A stretch of 64,000 nt of DNA from NCBI RefSeq assembly GCF_000708265.2, contig NZ_JCKI01000001.1, positions 620,001-684,000 on the forward strand, written 5' to 3'. A program made the position numbers and the translations under genes. Source of the stretch: Pedobacter sp. R20-19 (lineage in GTDB: Bacteria; Bacteroidota; Bacteroidia; Sphingobacteriales; Sphingobacteriaceae). The stretch's first letter is position 1. Every line of letters starts with the position of its first letter. Below the pieces are notes generated by a model. It was not told the origin of the DNA. It did no database searches and saw only the letters and a program-made list of their open reading frames with translations. Positions 7,674 through 16,167 of this stretch are shown here, piece by piece.

Positions 7674-8774
7674 TTACTTTGCCCCTATAAGTGTTTGAGT
7701 GGTGATATAATCTACTACCGATTCAAAACTGCCAGTTTGTTGGTAAACAGCTAATTGTCTGTCGGCACCAGTGCCATGCTCCAGTATTCGGTGTACATAA
7801 TTAATGTCATCACGGCATCCCAATTCATCCACTACATCATCAACAAAATCCAATAATTCCAAGACTAGATTTCGGCAATTAACTTCCATTTCTTTACCAA
7901 AATCAATCAAATTCCCATCAATTCCATAACGGGCAGCACGCCATTTATTCTCATTAATGAGCGCTCTGGAATAGCTGATAAATTCCATATTCTGCAAACG
8001 CAGTTTATATAACTTGGCACAAAGCGCCTGAAAAAGGGCAGTGAAAGCCATTGTCTCGTCAATCAGCATTGGGCAATCGCAAATGCGGAATTCAACCGTA
8101 TCAAAAAAGGGGTGAACACGAATATCCCACCAGATTTTCTTTGCATTATCCATGCAATTGGTTTTGATCAGCAGTTTTACATAACTATCATAATCTTCTA
8201 TACTATTAAAAATATCAGGTATACCCGTTCTGGGAAATTTGTCGAAAATTTTAGTTCTGAAAGATTTATAGCCAGTATTTCTTGATTCCCAGAAAGGTGA
8301 ATTGGTTGACAAAGCAAATACGTGTGGCAGAAAATACCGAACCTGATTGGCTATGTGGATAGCCAACTCACGCGATTGAAAACCTACGTGAACATGAAGA
8401 CCGAAAATTAGGTTAGACCGTGCCGCCTCCTGTAGTTCATTAACAATTTCATTGTAGCGGGGATGTTCGGTTATCAATTGCTTTTCCCAATGTGAAAAGG
8501 GGTGAGTGCCAGCTGCGCCAATTCGTAATCCCTGCTCTCCGGCAAGTTGTGATACAGTATAGCGCAGCTGAGAAATTTCTTTCCTGGCTTCGGTAGTTGA
8601 TTTACAAATCCCGGTTCCAACCTCCACTACCGCCTGATGCATTTCGGCCTTCACCTGGTCTTTATGAATCTTTTGTGCAGCTTCTACAATCTTTTGATCA
8701 TGCGAGGTAAGTTCCCTGGTAACGGGATCAATCACCATATATTCTTCCTCTATGCCCAGCGTAAATTCGTTCAT
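7674..8774 (-). CDS. Carboxylate-amine ligase, GCS2/YbdK family
   Basis: A 366-residue member of the glutamate-cysteine ligase family 2 (YbdK type), which uses ATP to join a carboxylate, typically of glutamate, to an amine. The start FTLGIEEEYMVIDPVTREL is the family signature, with the metal-binding acidic EEE at residues 9-11. SNLIFGLHVHVGFQ and VEFRICDCP are the other conserved catalytic strands. Characterised relatives make gamma-glutamyl-cysteine weakly; the true substrate here is unknown. It starts 26 bp after the ATP-grasp gene and ends 7 bp before the amidotransferase, at the core of a five-gene run. Confidence 0.92.
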   Translation of the reverse strand: MNEFTLGIEEEYMVIDPVTRELTSHDQKIVEAAQKIHKDQVKAEMHQAVVEVGTGICKSTTEARKEISQLRYTVSQLAGEQGLRIGAAGTHPFSHWEKQLITEHPRYNEIVNELQEAARSNLIFGLHVHVGFQSRELAIHIANQVRYFLPHVFALSTNSPFWESRNTGYKSFRTKIFDKFPRTGIPDIFNSIEDYDSYVKLLIKTNCMDNAKKIWWDIRVHPFFDTVEFRICDCPMLIDETMAFTALFQALCAKLYKLRLQNMEFISYSRALINENKWRAARYGIDGNLIDFGKEMEVNCRNLVLELLDFVDDVVDELGCRDDINYVHRILEHGTGADRQLAVYQQTGSFESVVDYITTQTLIGAK

Positions 8775-8800
8775 CCTGATTGAAGTTTTTTTTATCCCTT

Positions 8801-9856
8801 TTATTTCTTTGGAGCTGCTTTCTTAGGTTTTGCAGTGGTTTTTTCTGTTGTTGTTTTAGCTGCAGTAGGTTTTTTTGCAATTGCTTTTGGAGCTGATTTG
8901 GCAACCAAAGGTTTTCCAGCAACCGAAGCCTTAATATATTCTCCCCAGGTTAAGTTATCTTGCCCATCTTTTTGCGCTTTAGCTCTTTCAATGGCATAAT
9001 TGGCTGTAGTTTCTACTACCCAGTCGAAGTTCTCCTGTCCAACACTTTTAATATCTGCATCTGGAGCCGGGTTGCAGAAATCAATAGCAATAGGCACTCC
9101 ATCTCTAACGGCAAATTCTACAGTGTTAAAGTCGTAACCTAAATACTGGCACAATTTCAGCGTATATTCTTCCACAGTTTTTAGCAATTTAGGATCTGGC
9201 GCCTTCCCATCAACAGCATAGCGCAAATGATGTGGATTGCGTGGATCATATTGCATTATGCGAACATGTTTACCACCAATACAATAACACCTAAAATATT
9301 CTTCGAAGATGATTTCTTCTTGTAAAAGCATCACCAATTGTTCGGTACCACTGTGTTTATCAAAAAAATCTTCTTTATCGTGAAGCTTATAAACATCTCT
9401 CCATCCACCTCCATCATATGGTTTCATATAAGCAGGAAACCCAGTGTATTCAAAAATCGCATCCCAATCGAGTGGCATAGTCAAGTTAGAAAAAGATTCA
9501 CCAGTAGTCCCTGTTGGATGTTGTCTTGATGGAATTAAAGCTGTTTTCGGAACTGGTACACCAATCTGTTCGGCAAGCGCATTGTTAAAAAACTTTTCAT
9601 CAGCACTCCACCAAAAGGGATTATTGATAACTGCTGTACCAGTAGTTGCTGCATTTTTTAATGATGCACGGTAAAATGGGACATCCTGAGAAATACGATC
9701 GATAATCACGGAATAACCAAGTGGAACATTTTGAAATATTTTATCGATTTTAACAGCCTCGGCAGTAATGCCATCTTCTGCCTTTTGATTAATCCTTTCG
9801 ATAACAGCTTCAGGAAATGAACGTTCCTGGCCAAATAGAATCCCGATTTTTTTCAT
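8801..9856 (-). CDS. ATP-grasp ligase with Lys/Ala-rich C-terminal tail
   Basis: A 351-residue ATP-grasp enzyme of the RimK/glutathione-synthetase type, expected to join a carboxylate to an amine with ATP. Visible elements are a nucleotide-binding Lys145 in FPAYMKPYDGGGWRDVY, the hinge acids in LLQEEIIFEEY (178-188) and the metal ligands Glu247, Asp259 and Asn262 in NTVEFAV and AIDFCNPAPD. Unusually, residues 312-351 form a low-complexity tail of Lys, Ala, Thr and Pro (APKAIAKKPTAAKTT), like histone H1 or AlgP tails. This tail is outside the catalytic fold. The gene lies 26 bp before the GCS2 ligase and 87 bp after the esterase gene. Confidence 0.88.
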   Translation of the reverse strand: MKKIGILFGQERSFPEAVIERINQKAEDGITAEAVKIDKIFQNVPLGYSVIIDRISQDVPFYRASLKNAATTGTAVINNPFWWSADEKFFNNALAEQIGVPVPKTALIPSRQHPTGTTGESFSNLTMPLDWDAIFEYTGFPAYMKPYDGGGWRDVYKLHDKEDFFDKHSGTEQLVMLLQEEIIFEEYFRCYCIGGKHVRIMQYDPRNPHHLRYAVDGKAPDPKLLKTVEEYTLKLCQYLGYDFNTVEFAVRDGVPIAIDFCNPAPDADIKSVGQENFDWVVETTANYAIERAKAQKDGQDNLTWGEYIKASVAGKPLVAKSAPKAIAKKPTAAKTTTEKTTAKPKKAAPKK

Positions 9857-9943
9857 TTGTACTATTTAAGTTTAATTATGGTAAAGGTTAATCGTATAAA
9901 TTGGTTAATTGTTTTATTACTTATTATAAATTGCCAATAAAAA

Positions 9944-10648
9944 CTATAACTGAGCAATGTAGCTGGGAAACATTTCTCTCCAAATTGGCCAGTCATGATC
10001 TGCATTTTGCCTGATATCCAACCAATGATCAATACCTTTTTTTGTTAAAATGCCAGATAGATTTTCATTATCTGCACGACACATATCCCGGTCTGTGGTT
10101 CCCAGAACAATTTTCATATGGTGCAACTCAGGGTTACTGTTATTCATCAGGTTATCTACAGGGTTATTAAAATAGACGTCATCATTATAAAAGCCATCTA
10201 ACTGCCCTTTAATATCAAATGCACCACTCATACTAAACATATGGCTCACCAGCCAGGGATGCCGAAAGGCAAAGTTGGCCGCATGATAGCCCCCAAAGCT
10301 ACATCCTGCGGTAATGATTTTACTCCTCCCGGTTTCATGTCTGGCCAATGGAGCCACTTCTTCCAGCAGGTATTTATCATACCAAATGTGATTTTTAACT
10401 CTATCTGCAGGATGGATACTTTTATTGTACCAGCTCAGCTTATCAATACTATCAGGACAGTAAACTTTGATTTTACCTTCATTAATAAAACCCTCTACAG
10501 CATCAATAAGTTTAAAATCCTTATTTTCAAAATAGCGCCCCATACTGGTAGGAAACAACAACACTGGGATGCCACTGTGACCAAAAATGAGCATATCTAT
10601 ATCTGTACTTAAATTTGGGCTGTACCACTTTTTATGTTCTTCTCTCAT
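9944..10648 (-). CDS. Alpha/beta-hydrolase esterase of the amidoligase cluster
   Basis: A 234-residue alpha/beta-hydrolase of the bacterial esterase family related to COG4947. The nucleophile elbow is AGCSFGGYHA with Ser117; His218 in NADHDWPIW is the likely catalytic base, and Asp186 or Asp188 in GTTDRD is the acid. No signal peptide, so it should act in the cytoplasm. It is first in the leftward run of five genes, 87 bp before the ATP-grasp gene. It might hydrolyse an ester or thioester intermediate or release the product; the substrate is not evident. Confidence 0.85.
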   Translation of the reverse strand: MREEHKKWYSPNLSTDIDMLIFGHSGIPVLLFPTSMGRYFENKDFKLIDAVEGFINEGKIKVYCPDSIDKLSWYNKSIHPADRVKNHIWYDKYLLEEVAPLARHETGRSKIITAGCSFGGYHAANFAFRHPWLVSHMFSMSGAFDIKGQLDGFYNDDVYFNNPVDNLMNNSNPELHHMKIVLGTTDRDMCRADNENLSGILTKKGIDHWLDIRQNADHDWPIWREMFPSYIAQL

Positions 10649-10765
10649 ATTGAAAATTGAATGTTTTAAGATAGAAATTTATTATTATAAAAAGAATCTT
10701 GTAAGCTTAAATAAAAGCGTAATGTAAAAATTGAATGCTGATAATTAATAGTTTAGTGAGATTTG

Positions 10766-10773
10766 TACCTTTG
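10766..10773 (+). promoter_or_regulatory. -7 element for the rightward esterase
   Basis: TACCTTTG matches TAnnTTTG exactly, 43 bp before the ATG at 10816. No clear -33 TTTG was found at the usual distance. Confidence 0.5.
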
Positions 10774-10815
10774 CGCAATTAAAGGGCAATATGCCAGTGT
10801 TAGGGGATTTAAGAT

Positions 10816-11625
10816 ATGTATACCGCAATTTTATCAGTAAAAGTTAATATCAATCATTTTAAAATTTCTTCTGTTTATTTACAGCATGAGGTAGAAATAG
10901 ACATGTATGTGCCTGAAGGGATTTTAGGTAATGAAAAAATAGAACTTCTTTTAATTAATGACGGACAGGATGTAGCAAAAATGGATTTTGCTCAATTACT
11001 GGAGGATGCACACCTTAGCAAGCGAAATCATCGTTTAATTGTGGTGGCTATAAAAGCATCTGTAGATCGTTTAATGGAGTATGGCGTTGCTGGCACACCT
11101 GATTTTAAAGGAAGAGGTGCACATGCTGGTTTGTATAACGATTTTATTATTAAAGAACTTTTGCCTTTTGTTAAAAAGAAAATTGCAATGCCCATTACAG
11201 GTAAAGTTGCCTTTGCAGGTTTTTCACTCGGTGGTTTATCAGCCTTTGATATTGCCTGGAATAACCCGGCTATTTTTGATGTTGTAGGTGTTTTTTCAGG
11301 TGCTTTCTGGTGGCGCAAGAAAGATTTAACCGATGGATATACGGATGCAGATCGAATTATTCACGAATTAATTGATTGCAGCGATACTAAACCGGAGATG
11401 AAATTCTGGTTGATGACCGGAACGGAAGATGAAAAGGCCGATCGCAATAGAAACCTGATTATTGATTCTATAGATGATACCATCGATGTGGTAAAAGGAC
11501 TTCTGAAAAAAGGCTATAAGCGTCCTGATCATATCTTTTATTATGAAAAAGTGGGGGGCAAACATGATGTTCCAACCTGGGAAAGTGTAATGCCTGCTTT
11601 TTTGAATTGGGCGTTTGAGGCTTAA
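10816..11625 (+). CDS. Esterase D/enterochelin-esterase-like alpha/beta-hydrolase
   Basis: A 269-residue hydrolase of the enterochelin esterase (Fes)/esterase D type. Ser137 sits in the elbow AGFSLGGLSAFD, His250 in VGGKHDVPTW, and an acid (Asp205 region) in TGTEDEKADRN. No signal peptide. It is divergent from the leftward amidoligase cluster across a 167-bp shared regulatory region, so the two esterases may be co-regulated with the ligases. It is convergent with the DUF2459 gene, only 2 bp apart at their stops. The physiological substrate cannot be told from sequence. Confidence 0.85.
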   Translation: MYTAILSVKVNINHFKISSVYLQHEVEIDMYVPEGILGNEKIELLLINDGQDVAKMDFAQLLEDAHLSKRNHRLIVVAIKASVDRLMEYGVAGTPDFKGRGAHAGLYNDFIIKELLPFVKKKIAMPITGKVAFAGFSLGGLSAFDIAWNNPAIFDVVGVFSGAFWWRKKDLTDGYTDADRIIHELIDCSDTKPEMKFWLMTGTEDEKADRNRNLIIDSIDDTIDVVKGLLKKGYKRPDHIFYYEKVGGKHDVPTWESVMPAFLNWAFEA

Positions 11626-11627
11626 TG

Positions 11628-12305
11628 CTAATTGTACTTTTTAAGTATGCCCGTATCAAATATAGTCCATAAACAGCTTCTTTGTCCGCATGCCTTTAAT
11701 GCTGCATTTGTCCAGGTGTTGCAGGTTTTAAATATGCTGTAACTCCCTTTCGCTTCATAAAAAGCATCACCAATATCATAATGAATGTTGGATTTAACAT
11801 TTATTAAACGTCCGGATTCATCTTTCTTAAAACTATTTAAAATGTAATCGATCAATAATAGGTACTGTGCTTTACTGATCATGATTTTTTTACAGTTTAC
11901 ATCTTCTATAATATTTTTATAGTATGTGGTATGCATGGCCGAAGTGCTCAATCCGGAGATGGCCCTTAAGCCATTACTAAGCTTCAGGTCTGAAAATTCA
12001 GGTGTTTCGAGGTAGAATTTTTTATCGCCCCAGCCCATAGCCAGGTATCGATACGTGCTATCAGCCACTAAAGTGTTTTGATAACTGATTTCTTTTGTCC
12101 AGTTTATTTGGCCGGTAACCGCGGGAACGATAATATCAGTATGTACTCCATTCGTCATAATATAAATGGCAATTTCTTTTGGATTTGTTGGGTTGGCATT
12201 GATGGTAATACGCGAGCAGCAAAAAGCAGCGAGGAAGTAAATTCCAATCAATGCGATAAAAACTACTAAAAATCTGCCTGTATATTTTAAAATCCTTTTA
12301 TTCAT
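11628..12305 (-). CDS. DUF2459 (TIGR02117) family protein
   Basis: A 225-residue protein with one N-terminal membrane anchor (about residues 11-30, FLVVFIALIGIYFLAAF) followed by an extracytoplasmic domain. The family motifs are IYIMTNGVHTDIIVP, MGWGDKKFY and the C-terminal FKTCNTWTNAALKACG, which contains a conserved Cys. The fold and activity of the family are not established; the Cys and His resemble a papain-like pair, but that is inference. Its stop lies 2 bp from the stop of the convergent esterase, with no terminator between them. Confidence 0.85.
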   Translation of the reverse strand: MNKRILKYTGRFLVVFIALIGIYFLAAFCCSRITINANPTNPKEIAIYIMTNGVHTDIIVPAVTGQINWTKEISYQNTLVADSTYRYLAMGWGDKKFYLETPEFSDLKLSNGLRAISGLSTSAMHTTYYKNIIEDVNCKKIMISKAQYLLLIDYILNSFKKDESGRLINVKSNIHYDIGDAFYEAKGSYSIFKTCNTWTNAALKACGQRSCLWTIFDTGILKKYN

Positions 12306-12446
12306 CCCAGTCTGTTAGTTACAATTAATACATCAGCGGCATTTTTGGTAACCCAATCTTCATAAAATTTTATCTATCGATTTTATTGATGGCAGTATCG
12401 AAAAACATGATTTTTTGCAGCTTTAAGTAATTCCTACCTTGACCGG

Positions 12447-12896
12447 ATGATAAAAGGATTATTTGAAACACATATTGATGTTGAAGACTTAGAAAGAGCT
12501 ATTGATTTTTATAAAAATGTGATGGGTTTAACTCAGTGTTATTATGAAGAAGGAAGGAGAATTGCTTTCTTCTGGGTTGGCGAGCCTAAGGGTGCAATGC
12601 TTGGGCTCTGGGAAAAACCGAAAGGTGAAGTGTGTGTAAGGCACTTTGCTTTCAGATGCGATGTAGAAGATGTACTGAACAAATCTGTAAGCTTTTTACA
12701 GAAGAACAACCTAAAACCTTATAATTTTCTAAAGAGCGATGATTTAGCGCCTATGGTTTTTGCCTGGATGCCGGCTATAGCCATTTATTTTAACGATCCT
12801 GATGGGAATGCATTAGAGTTTATTGCTATGTTGGAAGGCGAAGCTAAACCTGATTTAGGCGTTATTTCTTATGAAGACTGGCTAAATAGCATTTAA
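12447..12896 (+). CDS. VOC family (glyoxalase/bleomycin-resistance fold) protein
   Basis: A 149-residue vicinal-oxygen-chelate protein with two beta-alpha-beta-beta-beta modules. The first begins THIDVEDLERAIDFYKNVMGL, and the second ends in the classic IYFNDPDGNALEFIAML. His9 and Glu in LEFIAM could be metal ligands. Members include glyoxalases, dioxygenases and antibiotic-binding proteins; nothing in the neighbourhood narrows the role. It is a single gene facing a convergent coiled-coil protein. Confidence 0.87.
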   Translation: MIKGLFETHIDVEDLERAIDFYKNVMGLTQCYYEEGRRIAFFWVGEPKGAMLGLWEKPKGEVCVRHFAFRCDVEDVLNKSVSFLQKNNLKPYNFLKSDDLAPMVFAWMPAIAIYFNDPDGNALEFIAMLEGEAKPDLGVISYEDWLNSI

Positions 12897-12903
12897 AAAT
12901 AGA

Positions 12904-12957
12904 GCATTAAGGAAAATACGATATTACTAATTAAATATCTGGTTAGAACCTTAATGC
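12904..12957. terminator. Possible bidirectional hairpin between convergent genes
   Basis: GCATTAAGG (12904-12912) and CCTTAATGC (12949-12957) are 9-bp inverted repeats, with a weak inner GATATT/AAATATC pairing. There is no strong T-tract, so termination is uncertain. Confidence 0.35.
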
Positions 12958-12981
12958 CTAAAAAACAATGTTTAGTAAATA

Positions 12982-13323
12982 TTATTCTTTATCCTGTACT
13001 ACAATACCGCCACCTTCACAATGGATCAACACGGTACATTCATCCCGTCTATCTTTTACCAGCACTTTGGTATTTATTTTACAAAGTTTTTCTACCAATG
13101 CGTCTTGAATTTCAGCCCATTCCTGGCTTAGGGTTTCCAATTCCTTTTCTTTGCGTTCCCTTTCTATACAAGCAATAAGGTGTTCATCGGCCTGGTCTGA
13201 AGTAATGTATTCTTCTTTAGATAAATCTGGTACTTCAGCTGCATCCATAGCTCTTTTTGCTGCTTCTACTTCAAGCGACTTTTCTTCATAACTGTCAAAT
13301 AACTCTTGTATTGATTTTTCCAT
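12982..13323 (-). CDS. Small acidic coiled-coil protein, function unknown
   Basis: A 113-residue soluble protein I do not recognise. The first 85 residues are rich in Glu, Lys and Ala with heptad-like spacing (EEKSLEVEAAKRAMDAAE, IERERKEKELETLSQEW), so a helical hairpin or coiled coil is likely. The C-terminal part (VLVKDRRDECTVLIHCEGG) looks like a short beta element with two Cys. No signal peptide or membrane segment. It is isolated, convergent with the VOC gene and divergent from typA. Coding is supported by composition and an uninterrupted frame. Confidence 0.65.
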   Translation of the reverse strand: MEKSIQELFDSYEEKSLEVEAAKRAMDAAEVPDLSKEEYITSDQADEHLIACIERERKEKELETLSQEWAEIQDALVEKLCKINTKVLVKDRRDECTVLIHCEGGGIVVQDKE

Positions 13324-13411
13324 TTACATAATACCTTCAAATTATTCATTTGTTTTGTTCATTTGAACTTGTACAATTTTTTTAAACATGCTTTGGTTTT
13401 TAAACCTGATG

Positions 13412-13456
13412 GAACAGCAGCCCCGAATTTTTGATGAGGGCTAAAGTGAACAGCAG
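13412..13456 (+). repeat. Direct repeat and small hairpin upstream of typA
   Basis: GAACAGCAG occurs at 13412-13420 and again at 13448-13456. Between and around them AGCCC (13419) can pair with GGGCT (13438). The role is unknown; it lies about 120 bp upstream of the typA promoter. Confidence 0.35.
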
Positions 13457-13573
13457 GGCCGAAGTAAACCGAAATGTTACCGCCATTGCTTTTCTAATTA
13501 AAAATGAGACTATTACAGTGTTATTAAAGCATTAAATAGTGAACGTTATAGTAGAAAATCCATTTCTAAACAC

Positions 13574-13581
13574 TATCTTTG
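13574..13581 (+). promoter_or_regulatory. -7 promoter element of typA
   Basis: TATCTTTG is an exact TAnnTTTG match 22 bp before the typA ATG. No matching -33 TTTG was seen. The short leader is typical of this phylum. Confidence 0.6.
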
Positions 13582-13603
13582 CGCCAAATTTGAGGCGCAT
13601 TTT

Positions 13604-15409
13604 ATGCAAAAGATTAGAAATATAGCTATTATAGCACACGTTGACCACGGTAAAACCACGTTGGTTGATAAGATTTTACATTCATGTTCTATTTTTCGTG
13701 ACAACGAACAAACAGGAGATTTGATATTGGATAATAACGATTTAGAGCGCGAACGTGGTATCACCATCGTATCTAAAAACGTGTCGGTTCAATACAAAGA
13801 CGTAAAAATTAACATTATTGACACTCCTGGTCACGCGGATTTCGGCGGTGAAGTAGAGCGTGTTTTGAAGATGGCCGATGGTGTACTTTTACTTTGCGAT
13901 GCTTTTGAAGGTGCTATGCCTCAAACACGTTTCGTAACGCAAAAAGCTTTAGCGCTTGGTTTAAAACCAATTGTGGTAGTAAACAAAGTAGATAAAGAAA
14001 ACTGTCGTCCGGAAGAGGTTTATGAGCAAATTTTTGAATTGTTCTTTAACCTTGAAGCTACTGAAGAGCAATTGGATTTTCCTGTTATTTACGGTTCATC
14101 AAAACAAGGATGGATGAGTACTGACTGGCAAAAACCAACTACAGATATTTTTGCATTGTTAGATGCAGTTGTGGCTAACATTCCACCTGCTCCAATTAAT
14201 GATGGTACATTACAAATGCAAATTACTTCATTAGATTATTCATCTTTTGTTGGTCGTATTGCAATTGGTCGTGTTCACCGCGGTACTATTAAAGAAAACC
14301 AACCGGTTACTTTAATTAAACGTGATGGAAAAGTTGTTAAAACAAGGGTAAAAGAACTTTATACTTTCGAAGGTTTAGGCAAAATCCGTACTACAGAAGT
14401 AAGTTCTGGTGATATTTGTGCAGTTGTAGGTATTGATGGTTTTGATATTGGTGATACTATTGCTGATTTTGAAGCACCAGAGCAGTTACCGGTAATCAGC
14501 ATTGATGAGCCAACAATGAATATGTTATTTACCATTAATAACTCTCCATTCTTCGGTAAAGAAGGTAAATTGGTTACTTCTCAGCGTATTAAAGAACGTT
14601 TAATTAAAGAAACTGAGAAAAACCTGGCGTTAAAAGTTGTTGAAACAGCATCTCCTGATTCATGGTTAGTTTACGGTCGTGGTATTCTCCATTTATCGGT
14701 ATTGATTGAAACCATGCGTCGTGAAGGTTATGAGATTCAGGTTGGTCAGCCACAGGTTATCGTAAAGGAAATCGATGGTAAAAAACATGAGCCAATTGAG
14801 ACCTTAATTGTTGATGTACCTGGTGAAGTTTCTGGTAAAGTAATTGAATTGGTAACTCAACGTAAAGGTGAGTTATTGATTATGGAACCAAAAGGTGATT
14901 TACAACACTTAGAATTCGAAATCCCATCTCGCGGTATTATCGGTTTACGTAACAACGTATTAACTGCTACAGCTGGTGAGGCGATTATGGCACACCGTTT
15001 CAAAGCTTATGAGCCTTGGAAAGGAACTATCCCTGGTCGTTTAAATGGTGTATTGGTATCTATGGAAAAAGGTCAGACTACTGCTTATTCTATTGATAAG
15101 TTACAAGATAGAGGTCGTTTCTTTGTTGATCCGGGAGTTGATGTTTACGAAGGTCAGATTATGGGTGAGCACATCCGTGATAATGATTTAGTAGTAAACG
15201 TTGTGAAAGGAAAAGCATTAACCAATATGCGTGCATCTGGTACAGATGATAACACCCGTATCGCACCTGCAATTAAATTCTCTTTAGAAGAGGCTATGGA
15301 GTATATCCAGGCTGATGAGTATATTGAAGTTACGCCTGCAAGCATGCGTTTACGTAAAATCTTCTTAACAGAGCAAGAACGTAAAGTTAAAGGCAAGCAA
15401 TTTGCTTAA
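13604..15409 (+). CDS. typA: Ribosome-associated translational GTPase TypA/BipA
   Basis: A 601-residue GTPase related to EF-G and LepA that binds ribosomes and helps large-subunit assembly and stress or cold adaptation. G1 is AHVDHGKTTLVDK (about residues 11-23), the switch II motif is DTPGHADFGGEV, and G4 is NKVDKENCRPEE. The BipA-specific C-terminal domain is intact, with IPSRGIIGLRNN, EPWKGTIPGRLNG and RLRKIFL. Length equals the family norm. Arg and Gly codons are strongly biased to CGT and GGT, as expected of a highly expressed gene. It is monocistronic, with its own promoter and terminator. Confidence 0.97.
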   Translation: MQKIRNIAIIAHVDHGKTTLVDKILHSCSIFRDNEQTGDLILDNNDLERERGITIVSKNVSVQYKDVKINIIDTPGHADFGGEVERVLKMADGVLLLCDAFEGAMPQTRFVTQKALALGLKPIVVVNKVDKENCRPEEVYEQIFELFFNLEATEEQLDFPVIYGSSKQGWMSTDWQKPTTDIFALLDAVVANIPPAPINDGTLQMQITSLDYSSFVGRIAIGRVHRGTIKENQPVTLIKRDGKVVKTRVKELYTFEGLGKIRTTEVSSGDICAVVGIDGFDIGDTIADFEAPEQLPVISIDEPTMNMLFTINNSPFFGKEGKLVTSQRIKERLIKETEKNLALKVVETASPDSWLVYGRGILHLSVLIETMRREGYEIQVGQPQVIVKEIDGKKHEPIETLIVDVPGEVSGKVIELVTQRKGELLIMEPKGDLQHLEFEIPSRGIIGLRNNVLTATAGEAIMAHRFKAYEPWKGTIPGRLNGVLVSMEKGQTTAYSIDKLQDRGRFFVDPGVDVYEGQIMGEHIRDNDLVVNVVKGKALTNMRASGTDDNTRIAPAIKFSLEEAMEYIQADEYIEVTPASMRLRKIFLTEQERKVKGKQFA

Positions 15410-15450
15410 ACCCTTAAATCCCCTGAAGGGGACTTAAAATATAGATTACT

Positions 15451-15482
15451 AAAGCCTCGATGTAAAATCGGGGCTTTTTTTT
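15451..15482 (+). terminator. Rho-independent terminator of typA
   Basis: AAAGCCTCGAT and ATCGGGGCTTT pair (one G-T wobble) around a 5-nt loop and are followed by T8. Confidence 0.85.
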
Positions 15483-15636
15483 AATTGGTGAGGTTTTTTA
15501 CTATTTAAGGAATGTAAGTTGGATAGTGGAAATTCCTGGCGTGTTGGTTATACCTGCTATCCTTTTTTTTCTCTCTTTCAGGAGAGTGACTTCCACAAGC
15601 CTATCCAAAACCTACGTTCTTTAAAAGGGAGAGGCC

Positions 15637-16167
15637 CTATCGCCCTAAAAACTCATTAATAGCCCTTATCGCATGCTCTACTCGTAGTGTTCCTAAGCCG
15701 CTAATCACCCTATAGTTAGCATCCAAAGCATTTAGTTCCTTGTGCCACACCTCCATAAAATATTCCCTTTGATTCGGAAAGTCACGCAGTGGATCGTCCT
15801 GCCAGGGCAAATCAATGTCCATTAAAAGGTAAAGATCATAAGGTCTTTTTTGAAGTGCATCTAACACTATCTGGGGAGTTTCGCCTAACATCTCATCACT
15901 CCAGATTTTTACCGTTACAAAAGTGGTATCACAGATGATAAAATCACTTTCAGTAATGGTGAGAATGGCGTCTTCTAATGCTACCTGTCCATAGTACATG
16001 TTCACCTCGTCTTGTAAAGTGTAAGGAGCTGTTAAATTTTCACAGTAATAGCGGGCGTATTCAGGCACCCAGGAAACGCCATAATGTTTTGCCAGTAATT
16101 GAGACATGGTCGATTTGCCTGTACTCTCTGGTCCAACAATGGCAATCTTTTTAATTAATTTGTTCAC
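15637..16167 (-). CDS. NadR-type nicotinamide riboside kinase-like ATPase
   Basis: A 176-residue P-loop kinase matching the C-terminal ribosylnicotinamide kinase domain of NadR. Walker A is GPESTGKST (12-20), followed by the family-typical WVPEYARYY, ICDTTFVTVKIW and DIDLPWQDDPLRDF. It should phosphorylate imported nicotinamide riboside to NMN. The likely start is a GTG at 16167, because no in-frame ATG precedes the P-loop. It overlaps the last 17 bp of pnuC, which would supply the substrate, so the two form a transporter-kinase pair. The NMN adenylyltransferase domain of full-length NadR is absent. Confidence 0.85.
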   Translation of the reverse strand: MNKLIKKIAIVGPESTGKSTMSQLLAKHYGVSWVPEYARYYCENLTAPYTLQDEVNMYYGQVALEDAILTITESDFIICDTTFVTVKIWSDEMLGETPQIVLDALQKRPYDLYLLMDIDLPWQDDPLRDFPNQREYFMEVWHKELNALDANYRVISGLGTLRVEHAIRAINEFLGR

